From: Candidatus Woesearchaeota archaeon
GTDB taxonomy: Archaea > Nanobdellota > Nanobdellia > Woesearchaeales > WJKR01
DNA length: 45,968 nt
Assembly: GCA_016927245.1 (NCBI GenBank)
Contig: JAFGNA010000009.1
Coordinates: forward strand, 1-45,968
Direction: 5' to 3'
Shown: one piece after another, positions 24,815 through 33,845 of the stretch
How the letters are laid out: every line of letters begins with the position of its first letter
Position numbering within the stretch: the first letter of the stretch is position 1
Notes under the pieces: model-generated
What the model was told of the DNA's origin: nothing
Seen by the model: only the letters and a program-made list of their open reading frames with translations
Databases searched by the model: none
Made by a program: the position numbers and the translations under genes

Positions 24815-25563
24815 AGGTAGGATTTATCATCACAGCACGTCTGAAATCAACCAGGCTGCGGAAAAAGCTCCTGCTAACACTCCAAGGAGCCACAGTGATT
24901 GAGCAGATGGTGCGACGGTTCCAAGAATCCCAAGCAGTAGATGAAATAATCATCGCTACGTCAAGCAATCGAGAAGACGACAAGCTCAAAGATATAGCTG
25001 AAGAACTCGGTATAACTTGCTTCCGAGGAAGCGAAGACGACGTCATCAAAAGGCTGCACGACACGAGCGAGAACAGTAAACTCGATTACATCATCAATAT
25101 CACCGCAGACTGCCCGCTCGCAGCATACGACTATATCCCCACAGTAATAGAAAAATACCACGAGACTGACGCAGACCTCATCACCAGCTTCGAGCTTCCG
25201 CACGGCCTCTTCATCTACGGCATCAAACCATCCGCGCTCGCAAAGATAATCGAGATAAAGGATCAACAGGACACAGAAGTGTGGGGGAAATACTTCACCG
25301 AGACCGGCATATTCAAGGTCGTCACCCTGGAAATCCCGGAGAAACACAGGCGGAAGTATAGGCTGACACTCGACTATCCAGAAGACTACGACTTCTTCAA
25401 ACAAGTATACGCTGGCCTCGGGAAAGAGACCTATAAGGCAAGTACCGACGAGATAATCACATTTCTAGACCAACACCCCGAAATTGTCGCCATCAACAAA
25501 GAGTGTGAAGAACGGTATCGAAAGCGATGGGAACAACAAAACAAGAAGATGAAACTAAAATGA
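24811..25563 (+). CDS. SpsF/NeuA-like cytidylyltransferase
   Basis: 250 aa. IITARLKSTRLRKKLLLTL (~6-24) is the nucleotide-binding motif of CMP-sugar transferases (ARxxSxRLxxK). IIATSSNREDDKL (~48-60) and NITADCPLA (~90-98, metal-binding Asp) follow, then YRLTLDYPEDYDFF (~189-202). It would activate a nonulosonic acid to its CMP form in the cytoplasm. It is the only cytidylyltransferase in the run, so it may serve both NeuB paralogues. It overlaps both neighbours by 3-4 nt. Confidence 0.82.
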   Translation: MKVGFIITARLKSTRLRKKLLLTLQGATVIEQMVRRFQESQAVDEIIIATSSNREDDKLKDIAEELGITCFRGSEDDVIKRLHDTSENSKLDYIINITADCPLAAYDYIPTVIEKYHETDADLITSFELPHGLFIYGIKPSALAKIIEIKDQQDTEVWGKYFTETGIFKVVTLEIPEKHRRKYRLTLDYPEDYDFFKQVYAGLGKETYKASTDEIITFLDQHPEIVAINKECEERYRKRWEQQNKKMKLK

Positions 25564-26507
25564 TGATCGGCATCATAGGGCTCGGATCGATAGGACAAAG
25601 GCACGCTAAGGCGTTGCTTAGGAAGGGAGTGGACGTACATGCGCTACGCACCCTCAAAGGTGCGAAAGCATTACCAGAAGAGCTGTCAGGAATCATCCAA
25701 CACTTCGAAGAGAAGGAATTCTATGACTTGCCGTTAGACGGCATCATAATTGCCAACCCTACAAGTCTCCACGCAAAAACCCTACGGAAGGCAGCCGCAA
25801 TAAGCAAGCCCATATTTATCGAAAAGCCGCTGGCGAGCAGCATGGCAGAAATCGAAGATATCAAAACGACGGCACAAGTCATGGTAGGCTACAATCTACG
25901 ACATCACCCACTCATCGTATCAGTCAAACGACACCTGCCAGATATAGGCACCATATACAAAGCAAACCTATACTGCGGACAATACCTTCCATCTTGGCAT
26001 CCCTACACAGATTACAGGAAAGAGTACTATGCGCAAAAAAAGCTCAGAGGAGGGGCTCTCAGGACGATGTCTCATGACATAGATCTCGCTATACATTTGT
26101 TCGGGAAGCCAAACGAGATTATCGCGACCGTAGACAAGATTAGCGATTTGGAAATAGATGTTGATGATCATGCGCAAATCCTTTTGAAGACAGGAAATAC
26201 AATCATCAACATAGAAGATAATTATCTCGATCCGACAGGCGAACGGAAAGGAACTATAATCGGTAGGGAAGGTATGATAACCTACTCATTTGCTACAGGC
26301 AAAGCACATCTAATCTCGCTTGATAAGAAGAAAGAGACAATACATGAACCGGATGGTACAGACAGCTACGAAGAGCAGATGAGGGCATTCCGAGAAATAG
26401 TGAAAGGAAAGGAAGCATCTTATTGCACTATTGAAGAAGGGAAAGAAACGCTCAAAATCATCGAGGCCGCGGAACGGCAACAAGCATGGAAGAATATAGA
26501 GGGATAG
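25560..26507 (+). CDS. Gfo/Idh/MocA family oxidoreductase
   Basis: 315 aa from ATG 25560, which overlaps the preceding stop (ATGA); the frame extends 11 codons upstream. The NAD-binding motif is IGIIGLGSIGQRHAKALL (~3-20), IFIEKPLASSM (~93-103) holds the EKP signature, and VGYNLRHHPL (~117-126) plus RGGALRTMSHDIDLAIHLFG (catalytic region with His/Asp) complete the pattern. Family members oxidise or reduce sugars and nucleotide sugars. It probably tailors the nonulosonate or its precursor. A/T-rich like the two flanking genes. Confidence 0.82.
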   Translation: MMIGIIGLGSIGQRHAKALLRKGVDVHALRTLKGAKALPEELSGIIQHFEEKEFYDLPLDGIIIANPTSLHAKTLRKAAAISKPIFIEKPLASSMAEIEDIKTTAQVMVGYNLRHHPLIVSVKRHLPDIGTIYKANLYCGQYLPSWHPYTDYRKEYYAQKKLRGGALRTMSHDIDLAIHLFGKPNEIIATVDKISDLEIDVDDHAQILLKTGNTIINIEDNYLDPTGERKGTIIGREGMITYSFATGKAHLISLDKKKETIHEPDGTDSYEEQMRAFREIVKGKEASYCTIEEGKETLKIIEAAERQQAWKNIEG

Positions 26508-26508
26508 T

Positions 26509-27333
26509 ATGAAAATGTTTGACTTGACGGGAAAAATCAGTATCATATTCGGCGGTAACGGCAGATTAGGTAGACAATTCTGCAAGGCACTTCTCGAGCA
26601 AGGATCAAAAGTCTATTGTTGTGACATCAACGAACAGAAAAACGAAGAGATAATTCGCATGGAAAAAGACCATCCGGATTCCTTCCTGATGAAGAGAGTT
26701 GACTCAACAAACAAGCAAGAACTCATCTCGCTCAGGGAAGAAATAAGAAAAAAAGAAGGACGCGTTGACGTTATCATTAACGCAACCACTATCAAGAGCG
26801 ATGATTTCTACCTTCCCTTCGAAGAGGTTTCTGAAGAAGGATGGGATATCGGAATCAAAGGCAACCTCACAGCACCCTTTCTTGCCATCCAGGCATTCGT
26901 GCCGTTAATGAAGCAACAAAGATATGGGAGCATCATCAACATATCATCTCACTACGGTATAGTGGGCAACGACCAACGAATATACGAAGGAACAGAACTT
27001 CATAAAGTATATGTGAAGAAATCGCCGAATATCAAAAGAATCTATTCGCATGGAGTCTACAATGCCGCCAAGGCAGGACTCATCAACTTCACCCGTTACC
27101 TGGCAGCATACTACGGAGAGTACAATATCAGATGTAACTGCATCTCACCAGGAGGGATATACCACAAGGATGAGGACAAGAGGTTCCTCAAAAAATATTC
27201 ATTAAAAGTACCACTCGGAAGAAAAGCAAACATCAATGAGATGGACGGGGCACTCATATACCTGGCGTCAGATGCCTCTAGCTACATGACAGGACACAAC
27301 CTCGTCGTCGACGGCGGCTATACTATCTGGTGA
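26509..27333 (+). CDS. Classical short-chain dehydrogenase/reductase
   Basis: 274 aa. The cofactor site is IIFGGNGRLGRQF (GxxGxLG; the usual Thr-Gly is Phe-Gly-Gly). IINAT (NAG-like), IINISSHYG (catalytic Ser), VYNAAKAGLINFTRYLA (YxxxK) and YMTGHNLVVDGGYTIW (C-terminal signature) are present. It resembles SDRs such as PtmA found in legionaminate-type glycan clusters. It likely reduces or oxidises a sugar intermediate (inference). It begins one base after the previous stop and overlaps the cupin gene by ATGA. Confidence 0.82.
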   Translation: MKMFDLTGKISIIFGGNGRLGRQFCKALLEQGSKVYCCDINEQKNEEIIRMEKDHPDSFLMKRVDSTNKQELISLREEIRKKEGRVDVIINATTIKSDDFYLPFEEVSEEGWDIGIKGNLTAPFLAIQAFVPLMKQQRYGSIINISSHYGIVGNDQRIYEGTELHKVYVKKSPNIKRIYSHGVYNAAKAGLINFTRYLAAYYGEYNIRCNCISPGGIYHKDEDKRFLKKYSLKVPLGRKANINEMDGALIYLASDASSYMTGHNLVVDGGYTIW

Positions 27334-27677
27334 TACGAATGAACGAAAGGACAACAGATATTATAACGGACGAGACCATCAGCAGAATCATCGAAGAAAT
27401 GAAGGAAAAAGGGAAAATGTCCATCATCTATAAAGATGAGCCAAAAATAATCCTTCTCGACCTCCCAGCAAGATACAAGGGTGATGAAGAGCTCCACGAG
27501 GAAGAAGATGATTTCTATGTCATCCTCGAAGGGGAAGCAACGCTCACCATAGCGGACGAAGACAACAGCATAAGGAAGGGAGACATGATTCATATCCCAG
27601 CAGGAACCACCCACACTCTCAAAGAGACAGTGGAAGGAATCCGTTATATCGTAGTCAAGGTGAAGAATTGCATATAG
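27330..27677 (+). CDS. Small cupin-domain protein
   Basis: 115 aa from ATG 27330 (ATG 27339 is an alternative). The single cupin barrel shows ELHEEEDDFYVILEGEATLTI (motif 1, metal ligands around HEEEDDFY) and GDMIHIPAGTTHTLKE (motif 2 with the last His). Such small cupins can be sugar isomerases, dioxygenases or binding proteins; the specific role is unknown. It is embedded in the nonulosonate operon between an SDR and the second NeuB, with a 10-nt overlap to the latter. Confidence 0.75.
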   Translation: MIRMNERTTDIITDETISRIIEEMKEKGKMSIIYKDEPKIILLDLPARYKGDEELHEEEDDFYVILEGEATLTIADEDNSIRKGDMIHIPAGTTHTLKETVEGIRYIVVKVKNCI

Positions 27678-28720
27678 CCAATAAACCAGTTGAAAAGGGA
27701 AAAAACTGCTTCATCATAGCGGAAGCGGGCGTCAACCACAACGGCGACATAGCGCTCGCGAGGAAGCTCGTGGACGCAGCAAAAGAAGCGGGAGCAGACG
27801 CCGTCAAGTTCCAGACGTACAAGACAGAAGAACTCGTGACAGAAGAAGCCGACCAAGCAGAGTACCAGGTCGAGAACATCGGGAAGAGCGAGAGCCAGTA
27901 TGCCATGCTCAAACGTCTAGAGCTGACCGAAAAGGACTTCAAAGACCTCAAGGACTACTGTGACGAGCGCGGCATCATCTTCATGAGCACACCGCACACG
28001 CAATCAGCGGTCGACATGCTTGAACCGCTCGTTCCTGCCTACAAGATAGGATCAGGGGACCTCAACAATACCCCATTATTGCGGTACGCCGCGAGCAAAG
28101 GGAAACCTCTGATAATCAGCACGGGCATGAGCACGCTCGAAGAGATACAGAAGGCAGTAGCAGCAATCAAAGAGGTGAACGAGGACCTCGTCGTCCTCCA
28201 CTGCACGACGAGCTACCCTTGCCCGTACGACCAGGTCAACCTCGCAGCCATGCAGACCATTAAGGAAGCGACCGGCTGCGTCATCGGCTACTCAGACCAC
28301 ACGGAAGGCATTGATGTCTCCCTCATGGCCGCCGCAGAAGGGGCCTACGTCATCGAGAAGCACTTCACTCTCGACAAGAACATGCCAGGGCCAGACCACA
28401 AAGCATCTTTAGAGCCAGATGAGCTCAAAAAACTCGTTGATAGGATACGCGCGGAAGACTACCCCCCAGTCACGCAAGAAGTCCTCGGCAGCGAGGAGAA
28501 GAAACCTACCGCTGCAGAGAGCAAGATAGCCCGAGTGGCGAGGAAGAGCGTCATCACGCAGCGGGACATACCCGCAGGGAACGTCATCACCCACGACGAC
28601 CTTGTCATCAAGCGACCGGGGACAGGCATCGCCCCGGAAGAGATAGAGAAGATAGTCGGTAAAAAAGCAAGGCAAGATATCAAGAAAGATACCTTACTCG
28701 GATGGAGCCACATCAAATGA
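27668..28720 (+). CDS. neuB: N,N'-diacetyllegionaminate/N-acetylneuraminate synthase (NeuB/LegI)
   Basis: 350 aa, TTG start at 27668 (no ATG/GTG option exists before the conserved region; the start overlaps the cupin gene by 10 nt). All NeuB landmarks are intact: IIAEAGVNHNGD (~16-27), VKFQTYK, PAYKIGSGDLNNTPLL (~117-132), ISTGMST, HCTTSYPCP, IGYSDHTEG and EKHFTLDKNMPGPDHKAS (~236-253). The C-terminal SAF domain (~285-345) has SVITQRDIPAGNVITHDDL. The enzyme condenses phosphoenolpyruvate with 2,4-diacetamido-2,4,6-trideoxymannose or ManNAc; the pathway context favours the legionaminate-type substrate. GC content returns to the high core level from this gene on. Confidence 0.9.
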   Translation: MHIANKPVEKGKNCFIIAEAGVNHNGDIALARKLVDAAKEAGADAVKFQTYKTEELVTEEADQAEYQVENIGKSESQYAMLKRLELTEKDFKDLKDYCDERGIIFMSTPHTQSAVDMLEPLVPAYKIGSGDLNNTPLLRYAASKGKPLIISTGMSTLEEIQKAVAAIKEVNEDLVVLHCTTSYPCPYDQVNLAAMQTIKEATGCVIGYSDHTEGIDVSLMAAAEGAYVIEKHFTLDKNMPGPDHKASLEPDELKKLVDRIRAEDYPPVTQEVLGSEEKKPTAAESKIARVARKSVITQRDIPAGNVITHDDLVIKRPGTGIAPEEIEKIVGKKARQDIKKDTLLGWSHIK

Positions 28721-29820
28721 GAAAGATAACCTATATCACAGGGACGAGAGCCGACTACGGCCTTATGAGGAAGACCTTGAAAGCCATAGAAGCACATCCC
28801 GACCTGCAACTCACCATTATCGCGACGGGGATGCACCTCATGCCCACGTTCGGCAAGACCATCAAGGACATAATAGACGACGGATTCAACCCAGTCACCA
28901 TAGACGTCAAGCACGAACAAGGAACGAGGGAAAGTCTCGCACTTTTCTTCGGCGACTTCTTCCAGGGACTCATCAAGCAATTACAGAAAAGCAAGCCAGA
29001 CATACTCCTCCTGCTCGGTGACCGTGCAGAGATGCTCGCAGGAGCAGTGGCAGGAACCTACCTCAGCATACCGGTGGCGCACCTGCATGGCGGCGAGAAG
29101 AGTGGCCACGTCGATGACAGCGTACGGCACGCAATAACGAAGCTCGCAAGAATCCACCTGCCGGCGACGCAAGAAAGCGCCGAACGCATCATAAGTATGG
29201 GAGAACAGAAGAAGGATGTGCACGTCGTCGGAGCACCAGGACTCGTCGGCATCACTGAAGATCTCATGCCCAAAGAAGAAATAGCGAAGCATTTCGGGAT
29301 GGAACCCAAGAACGACTACCTGCTCATCATCCACCACCCAGTCAGCATCAGCCAGGACGAGTCAGGACGACAAATAGAAGCTATCATCACCGCCGCCAAG
29401 AAGACAGGACTAGACATCCTAATAGGACTCCCCAATGCGGATCCTGGCAACGAGCACATCATCAAAATCATCAAAGAGCAAGAGGAGGAAACGGACGTGC
29501 ACACGTACACGAGCTTACCGCACAAGACGTTCAGCAGTCTTATGAGCCACGCGCAGGTAATGATAGGTAACAGCAGCGCCGGCATCATCGAGGCGGCGAG
29601 CTTCAAATTGCCAGTGGTCAACGTCGGCGAGCGGCAAACAGGAAGAGAACGATCCGGCAACGTCATCGACACCGACACGGATGAGAAGAGCATCGCAGAA
29701 GGCATCAAGAAGGCACTCAGCAAGGAATTCAAGGAACGGGTGAGAGGAGTCAAGAACGTGTACGGCGACGGCAAGACGGACAAAAGAGTAGCGGAAATAC
29801 TCTCGACTATCGAACTATAG
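28717..29820 (+). CDS. neuC: Hydrolysing UDP-N-acetylglucosamine 2-epimerase (NeuC/LegG)
   Basis: 367 aa from ATG 28717, overlapping the NeuB stop (ATGA). GTRADYGLM (~8-16) is diagnostic of NeuC-type epimerases, followed by LLLGDRAEMLAGAVAGTYL (~94-112), HLHGGEKSGHVDDSVRHAITKLA (~119-141) and late MIGNSSAGIIEAASF (~283-297). It releases UDP while inverting C2, giving the free mannose-configured sugar that NeuB uses. Together with the downstream dehydratase and aminotransferase it fits LegG, acting on UDP-2,4-diacetamido-trideoxyglucose. Confidence 0.9.
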   Translation: MRKITYITGTRADYGLMRKTLKAIEAHPDLQLTIIATGMHLMPTFGKTIKDIIDDGFNPVTIDVKHEQGTRESLALFFGDFFQGLIKQLQKSKPDILLLLGDRAEMLAGAVAGTYLSIPVAHLHGGEKSGHVDDSVRHAITKLARIHLPATQESAERIISMGEQKKDVHVVGAPGLVGITEDLMPKEEIAKHFGMEPKNDYLLIIHHPVSISQDESGRQIEAIITAAKKTGLDILIGLPNADPGNEHIIKIIKEQEEETDVHTYTSLPHKTFSSLMSHAQVMIGNSSAGIIEAASFKLPVVNVGERQTGRERSGNVIDTDTDEKSIAEGIKKALSKEFKERVRGVKNVYGDGKTDKRVAEILSTIEL

Positions 29821-29824
29821 GTGA

Positions 29825-30241
29825 ATGGGTATGACAGAACGATTCGACGATTGGCAACCGCCAACGATAGAAGAAAGGAAGCTCACGAAATGGAATTGGA
29901 TGGTACAGGGAGTGGAAATGCTGAAATTGGGTAAGAAGACCGATATCGGTGCATTCACCTATATCAACGCGAGCAACGGCGTCACCATAGAGGATGAGGT
30001 CCAGGTAGCGAGCCACTGCTCCATCTACAGCAAGAGCACCATCGACGGCAAACAAGGACCGGTAATCCTCAAGAAGAACTCCAGGATAGGCAGCCACAGC
30101 GTGATCATGCCAGGAGTCACCGTGGGCGAGAACAGCATCGTGGGAGCGTTCAGCTTCGTGAACAAGGATATCCCTGCGAACGTCATCGCAGTGGGCGTGC
30201 CGGCGAAAATCATCAGGGAACTCAAGGAGGGAGAGAGATGA
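29825..30241 (+). CDS. Hexapeptide-repeat acetyltransferase (LegH/PglD-like)
   Basis: 138 aa. The body is a left-handed beta-helix of hexapeptide repeats (LGKKTDIGAFTYI, VTIEDEVQVASHCSIYS, ILKKNSRIGSHSVIMPGVTVGENSIVGAFSFVNKDIP). The C-terminal end VIAVGVPAKIIREL is typical of this acyltransferase group. It lies between the epimerase and the aminotransferase, so N-acetylation of the 4-amino group of the trideoxy sugar is the expected role. It is short for PglD/PseH-type proteins, lacking the N-terminal Rossmann domain. An O-acetyltransferase cannot be excluded. Confidence 0.8.
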   Translation: MGMTERFDDWQPPTIEERKLTKWNWMVQGVEMLKLGKKTDIGAFTYINASNGVTIEDEVQVASHCSIYSKSTIDGKQGPVILKKNSRIGSHSVIMPGVTVGENSIVGAFSFVNKDIPANVIAVGVPAKIIRELKEGER

Positions 30242-31374
30242 TCTGGAAATTGCCGCTCTTCAAGACACACGTCACGGACACGGACGTGCAAGCAGTCAAA
30301 GAAGTCATCGAACGGGGGACGTACTGGGCGGCAGGACCGGAAGTGCAAGCGTTCGAGGACGCGCTGGCGAAATACATGGGCACGAAGCACGTGATCGTCT
30401 TCAACAGCGGCACGTCAGCGCTGCACGCGCTCCTGCTCGCATACGACGTCAAGGGAAAAGAAGTCATCGTGCCGTCATTCACGTTCGTCAGCACTGCGAC
30501 GAGTGTCATCATGGCAGGCGGCACACCTGTCTTCGCGGAGACGGAAGAGAAGACGCTCGGACTGGACACGGAAGACGTCAAGAACAAGATAACTGAAAAC
30601 ACCAAGGCAGTCATCGCCCTCCACTACGGCGGTACACCGGCAAGAGAGATACTGCAACTCAAGGAACTGTGCGAAGAGAAAAAGCTCATCCTCATAGAAG
30701 ACAACGCAGAAAGCATGGGAGCGGAAATCAAGGGGAAGAAAGCGGGAACATTCGGTCACGCAGGCATGCTCAGCTTCTGCCAGAGCAAGATAATAACTAC
30801 TGGAGAAGGAGGGGCCATCACCACCGACGACAGAAGAGTATATGAGAAGCTCAAGCTCATACGATCACACGGCCGAGAAGAAGGAAAAGAAGACTACTTC
30901 ACCAGCACGGGAGACAACGACTACATCACCATCGGCTACAACTGGCGCATGCCCACCATGAACGCGGCGCTCGGGCTGTCACAGCTCAATCACATAGAAG
31001 AGCTCATATCCTTGCGACGAGAGAAAGCAGCACGGTACAAGGAATCACTCAAGGACATCAAGGAGATAACCTTCCCAGAGGAACGAGAGAACAAGGCAGT
31101 CCACCAACTGTTCACCATCATGCTCCCTGATAAGACGACAAGAGATGGATTGCAACGACACCTCACAGAAGCAGGCGTAATGAGCAAGGTGTACTTCCCA
31201 CCAGCACACCTCAAGACCCTCTACAAGAAGAGATACGGTTACAAGAGAGGAGACCTGCCACGGACAGAAGCGATCAGCGACAGGGTTCTCAGCCTGCCGT
31301 TCTACCCCGATATTGGCGAGCAGGGAATGAAGACAGTCACGGAAATCATCAAATCATACTTCCAGGAGGAATAA
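30238..31374 (+). CDS. DegT/DnrJ/EryC1 sugar aminotransferase (LegC/PglE-like)
   Basis: 378 aa. PLP motifs: VFNSGTSALHALLLAYD (~56-72), LILIEDNAESMGAEIKGKKAGTFG (~149-172) with the Asp of IEDNAES, and MLSFCQSKIITTGEGGAI (~176-193) with the Schiff-base Lys in QSK. NWRMPTMNAALGLSQL is the usual late motif. In nonulosonate routes it aminates C4 of UDP-2-acetamido-4-keto-2,4,6-trideoxyhexose. It is placed between the predicted acetyltransferase and the 4,6-dehydratase, consistent with LegC. It overlaps the preceding gene by ATGA. Confidence 0.9.
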   Translation: MIWKLPLFKTHVTDTDVQAVKEVIERGTYWAAGPEVQAFEDALAKYMGTKHVIVFNSGTSALHALLLAYDVKGKEVIVPSFTFVSTATSVIMAGGTPVFAETEEKTLGLDTEDVKNKITENTKAVIALHYGGTPAREILQLKELCEEKKLILIEDNAESMGAEIKGKKAGTFGHAGMLSFCQSKIITTGEGGAITTDDRRVYEKLKLIRSHGREEGKEDYFTSTGDNDYITIGYNWRMPTMNAALGLSQLNHIEELISLRREKAARYKESLKDIKEITFPEERENKAVHQLFTIMLPDKTTRDGLQRHLTEAGVMSKVYFPPAHLKTLYKKRYGYKRGDLPRTEAISDRVLSLPFYPDIGEQGMKTVTEIIKSYFQEE

Positions 31375-31377
31375 CCT

Positions 31378-32394
31378 ATGAAAAAAATCTTTGAAAACAA
31401 GACAATACTCATCACAGGAGGTTGCGGCAGCATAGGATCAGAGATCGTCAGGCAGCTACTCAAGCACGAGCCCAAACAAGTGCGCGTGTTCGACAATCGG
31501 GAAACCGAGCTCTTCCATCTGAAAGAAGAGCTCAAGCAGCACGGAAACCTCCGTCTGTTACTGGGAGATATAAGAGATGTTGAAAGGCTAAAATTCGGGA
31601 TGCAGGGGGTCGACATCGTCTTCCACGCGGCAGCATTGAAGCATGTCCCCTTATGCGAGTACAACCCGTTCGAGGCCATGAAGACGAACGTGCAAGGCAC
31701 ACAGAACGTCATAGAGGCATGCTTCGACGCAAATGTCGACAAACTCATCAATATCAGCACGGACAAGGTGACCAACGCGATCAACACCCTCGGGGCCACA
31801 AAACTTCTCGCTGAGAAGCTTGTCAACAACGCCGAATTCTACAAGGGAGACAAACGAACAAAGTTCGCCTCCGTGCGCTTCGGCAACGTCCTCGGAAGCA
31901 GGGGTTCTGTCATCGACCTGTTCAGGAAGCAGATAGAACGCAAGCAACCCATCACCATAACTGATCCAAAGATGACTAGGTTCATCATGTCGATACCGGA
32001 GGCTGTGCATCTCGTGCTCAAGGCAACGGAGATGACACAAGGAGGAGAAGTGTTCATTCTCAAGATGCCCTCATTCAAGCTGCAAGACCTCATCACCATC
32101 ATCAATGACCATTACGGTAACGATCACGAGAACAACATACACATAGGCTTGCGGCAAGGCGAGAAGATGTACGAGGAGCTCATGACAGAGGAAGAATCAG
32201 GCAACGCTTTGGAAACTGATGACCTGTTCATCTTACCCACATTAGTCAATACGCCTCATCACACCAACTGGAAACAAAGGAACTATGCGGGAGCGAAAAA
32301 AGCCACGACCAAGACCTATTCTACCAAGACACAAAAGTCGTTAAGCAAGGAAGAACTCCACAAAACACTCCTAGAGAAAGGCATCATTGATTAA
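31378..32394 (+). CDS. UDP-N-acetylglucosamine 4,6-dehydratase (CapD/PseB/LegB family)
   Basis: 338 aa extended SDR. TILITGGCGSIGSEIVRQLLKH (~9-30) is the cofactor site. VFHAAALKHVPLCEYNPFEA (~81-100) and ISTDKVTNAINTLGATKLLAEKL (~126-148) are family signatures. The position of the catalytic Tyr in inverting PseB is Leu (NTLGATK), as in retaining PglF/LegB-type enzymes that carry a hydrophobic residue there. The retaining reaction gives the intermediate for bacillosamine or legionaminate. It is the last gene of the plus-strand run and overlaps the convergent flippase gene by 11 nt. Confidence 0.9.
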   Translation: MKKIFENKTILITGGCGSIGSEIVRQLLKHEPKQVRVFDNRETELFHLKEELKQHGNLRLLLGDIRDVERLKFGMQGVDIVFHAAALKHVPLCEYNPFEAMKTNVQGTQNVIEACFDANVDKLINISTDKVTNAINTLGATKLLAEKLVNNAEFYKGDKRTKFASVRFGNVLGSRGSVIDLFRKQIERKQPITITDPKMTRFIMSIPEAVHLVLKATEMTQGGEVFILKMPSFKLQDLITIINDHYGNDHENNIHIGLRQGEKMYEELMTEEESGNALETDDLFILPTLVNTPHHTNWKQRNYAGAKKATTKTYSTKTQKSLSKEELHKTLLEKGIID

Positions 32395-33829
32395 TGACGG
32401 AAGCCGCTGCCCTCAGGCGCAAGACCAAGATGACTATGACACCATACACTACCATAAATAGCAGGATATTGATTAAGACATGCATCGGTGGAAGCCAGCA
32501 CGTGCCAAGAATCGCAACCAAAGTGGCAACGATGGGCAATACCATATACTTCCAGAATGAGAATGGCAACAACCGCTTCGCGATATAGCGATGCATAACC
32601 ACATACATGAAAATATACGTCACTAAGGTCGCGACCCCTGCACCGTATAGTGACCACTTCGGGATAAGGAGAAAATTAAGGAGGATATTCAAGGCAGCGC
32701 CTGACCCCGCAATTCTCGCAAACACTTTCGGACGGTCAGTCGCGGCAATGAGATGACCCATAATAGCAGTCAGGAACACGAAAACCTCGACCAATATCAA
32801 TATCTTGAATGCCAGGAATGCCTCAACCGCATCAAAACCATAGATGAAGCGTATAATCCTATCACCGAACAACAACACGCCGCCGACAGCAGGAACGGCG
32901 ATAAGCAAACTGATGTGGAGCAATCCTTCAAAAAGGTTACGCAATCGTCGCTTCTGGCCCTTAAACCATCGCGAGAATAAAGGGAAACCGAAAATAAGGA
33001 GTAACCCAGGCACCAAAGTAAGTAAGTTTATAAGCTTGTAGCCAGCGTTGTACCATCCTACTACCTCGCTCCCTTTCAAGAAAGCGAGCAGGACCGTATC
33101 TAATCGAACATATATGATACTAAATAGGCCAATAAGCAGGAACGGTAAAGAGGACGCCAAGATATCCCTATACTTCTTGACGGCAAAAGTGAACTTGAAA
33201 GAGAAATATTTTCCAGCAAATAAATACATCAAGATTGATTTAACAATAAGAGATATAAGGAGCACCAGAATGAATAATGTCAACGAATGAAATATACTAA
33301 TGGCAATGATAGCCCCGACAAGGCTGAGGAGTCGTTCCACAATGTTGAAGATGGCAATTTTCAAACCTTCTTGACGTGCACGTAACACAGAGTAGGGCAC
33401 TAATTGTATAGTATTAACAAATCCATACATGCCCATAATCAACAAGGCAACCAGCAAGTCATCAAAGGCAAAGAACACAATAAGGGTGTAGACGACCAAA
33501 GACGCCACGCTCAACAGCATGCTCAAAGACAATGAAAGCGAGATATATGAGGAGATATCCCGCCTCATTTTTACGACATCCTTAGTCAGCAATGATGATA
33601 TCCCAAAATCAGCAAAGATGAAGAATAACCCTACAAAGCTGAACAGGAAGCTGTACTGTCCGAGTCCTTCCGCGCCAAGGTAGCGGGAGATAAGAACTAC
33701 AATGACGTACGAAATGAGTGATTCTAGGACCTTCGCGGCGGTAATCCAACCAGTGTTCTTGAGATAGGAAAAGCCAGTCCCTTTAGCTGGAAGGCCGAAT
33801 GCCATCAGCTGTTTTTGCAGAAAATTCAT
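32384..33829 (-). CDS. Wzx/MATE-type polysaccharide flippase
   Basis: 481 aa with about 12-14 TM helices. The N-terminus (NTGWITAAKVLESLISYVIVVLISRYLGAEGLGQYSFLFS) is typical of the RfbX/Wzx polysaccharide transporter family. It would flip lipid-linked oligosaccharides made by the neighbouring transferases. A TATA-like box (33846-33857) about 26 nt upstream supports a leaderless start at ATG 33829. It converges on the dehydratase gene with an 11-nt overlap of the 3' ends. Its A/T-rich coding region, with many ATA and AAT codons, differs from the core genes. Confidence 0.87.
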   Translation of the reverse strand: MNFLQKQLMAFGLPAKGTGFSYLKNTGWITAAKVLESLISYVIVVLISRYLGAEGLGQYSFLFSFVGLFFIFADFGISSLLTKDVVKMRRDISSYISLSLSLSMLLSVASLVVYTLIVFFAFDDLLVALLIMGMYGFVNTIQLVPYSVLRARQEGLKIAIFNIVERLLSLVGAIIAISIFHSLTLFILVLLISLIVKSILMYLFAGKYFSFKFTFAVKKYRDILASSLPFLLIGLFSIIYVRLDTVLLAFLKGSEVVGWYNAGYKLINLLTLVPGLLLIFGFPLFSRWFKGQKRRLRNLFEGLLHISLLIAVPAVGGVLLFGDRIIRFIYGFDAVEAFLAFKILILVEVFVFLTAIMGHLIAATDRPKVFARIAGSGAALNILLNFLLIPKWSLYGAGVATLVTYIFMYVVMHRYIAKRLLPFSFWKYMVLPIVATLVAILGTCWLPPMHVLINILLFMVVYGVIVILVLRLRAAASVINQ

Positions 33830-33845
33830 ATTTTTAAATGGAAAG

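Noticed and set aside
14765-33829. Integrated mobile element carrying the glycan genes
   Set aside because: No integrase, transposase, tRNA-associated attachment site or flanking direct repeats could be seen despite the mosaic composition.
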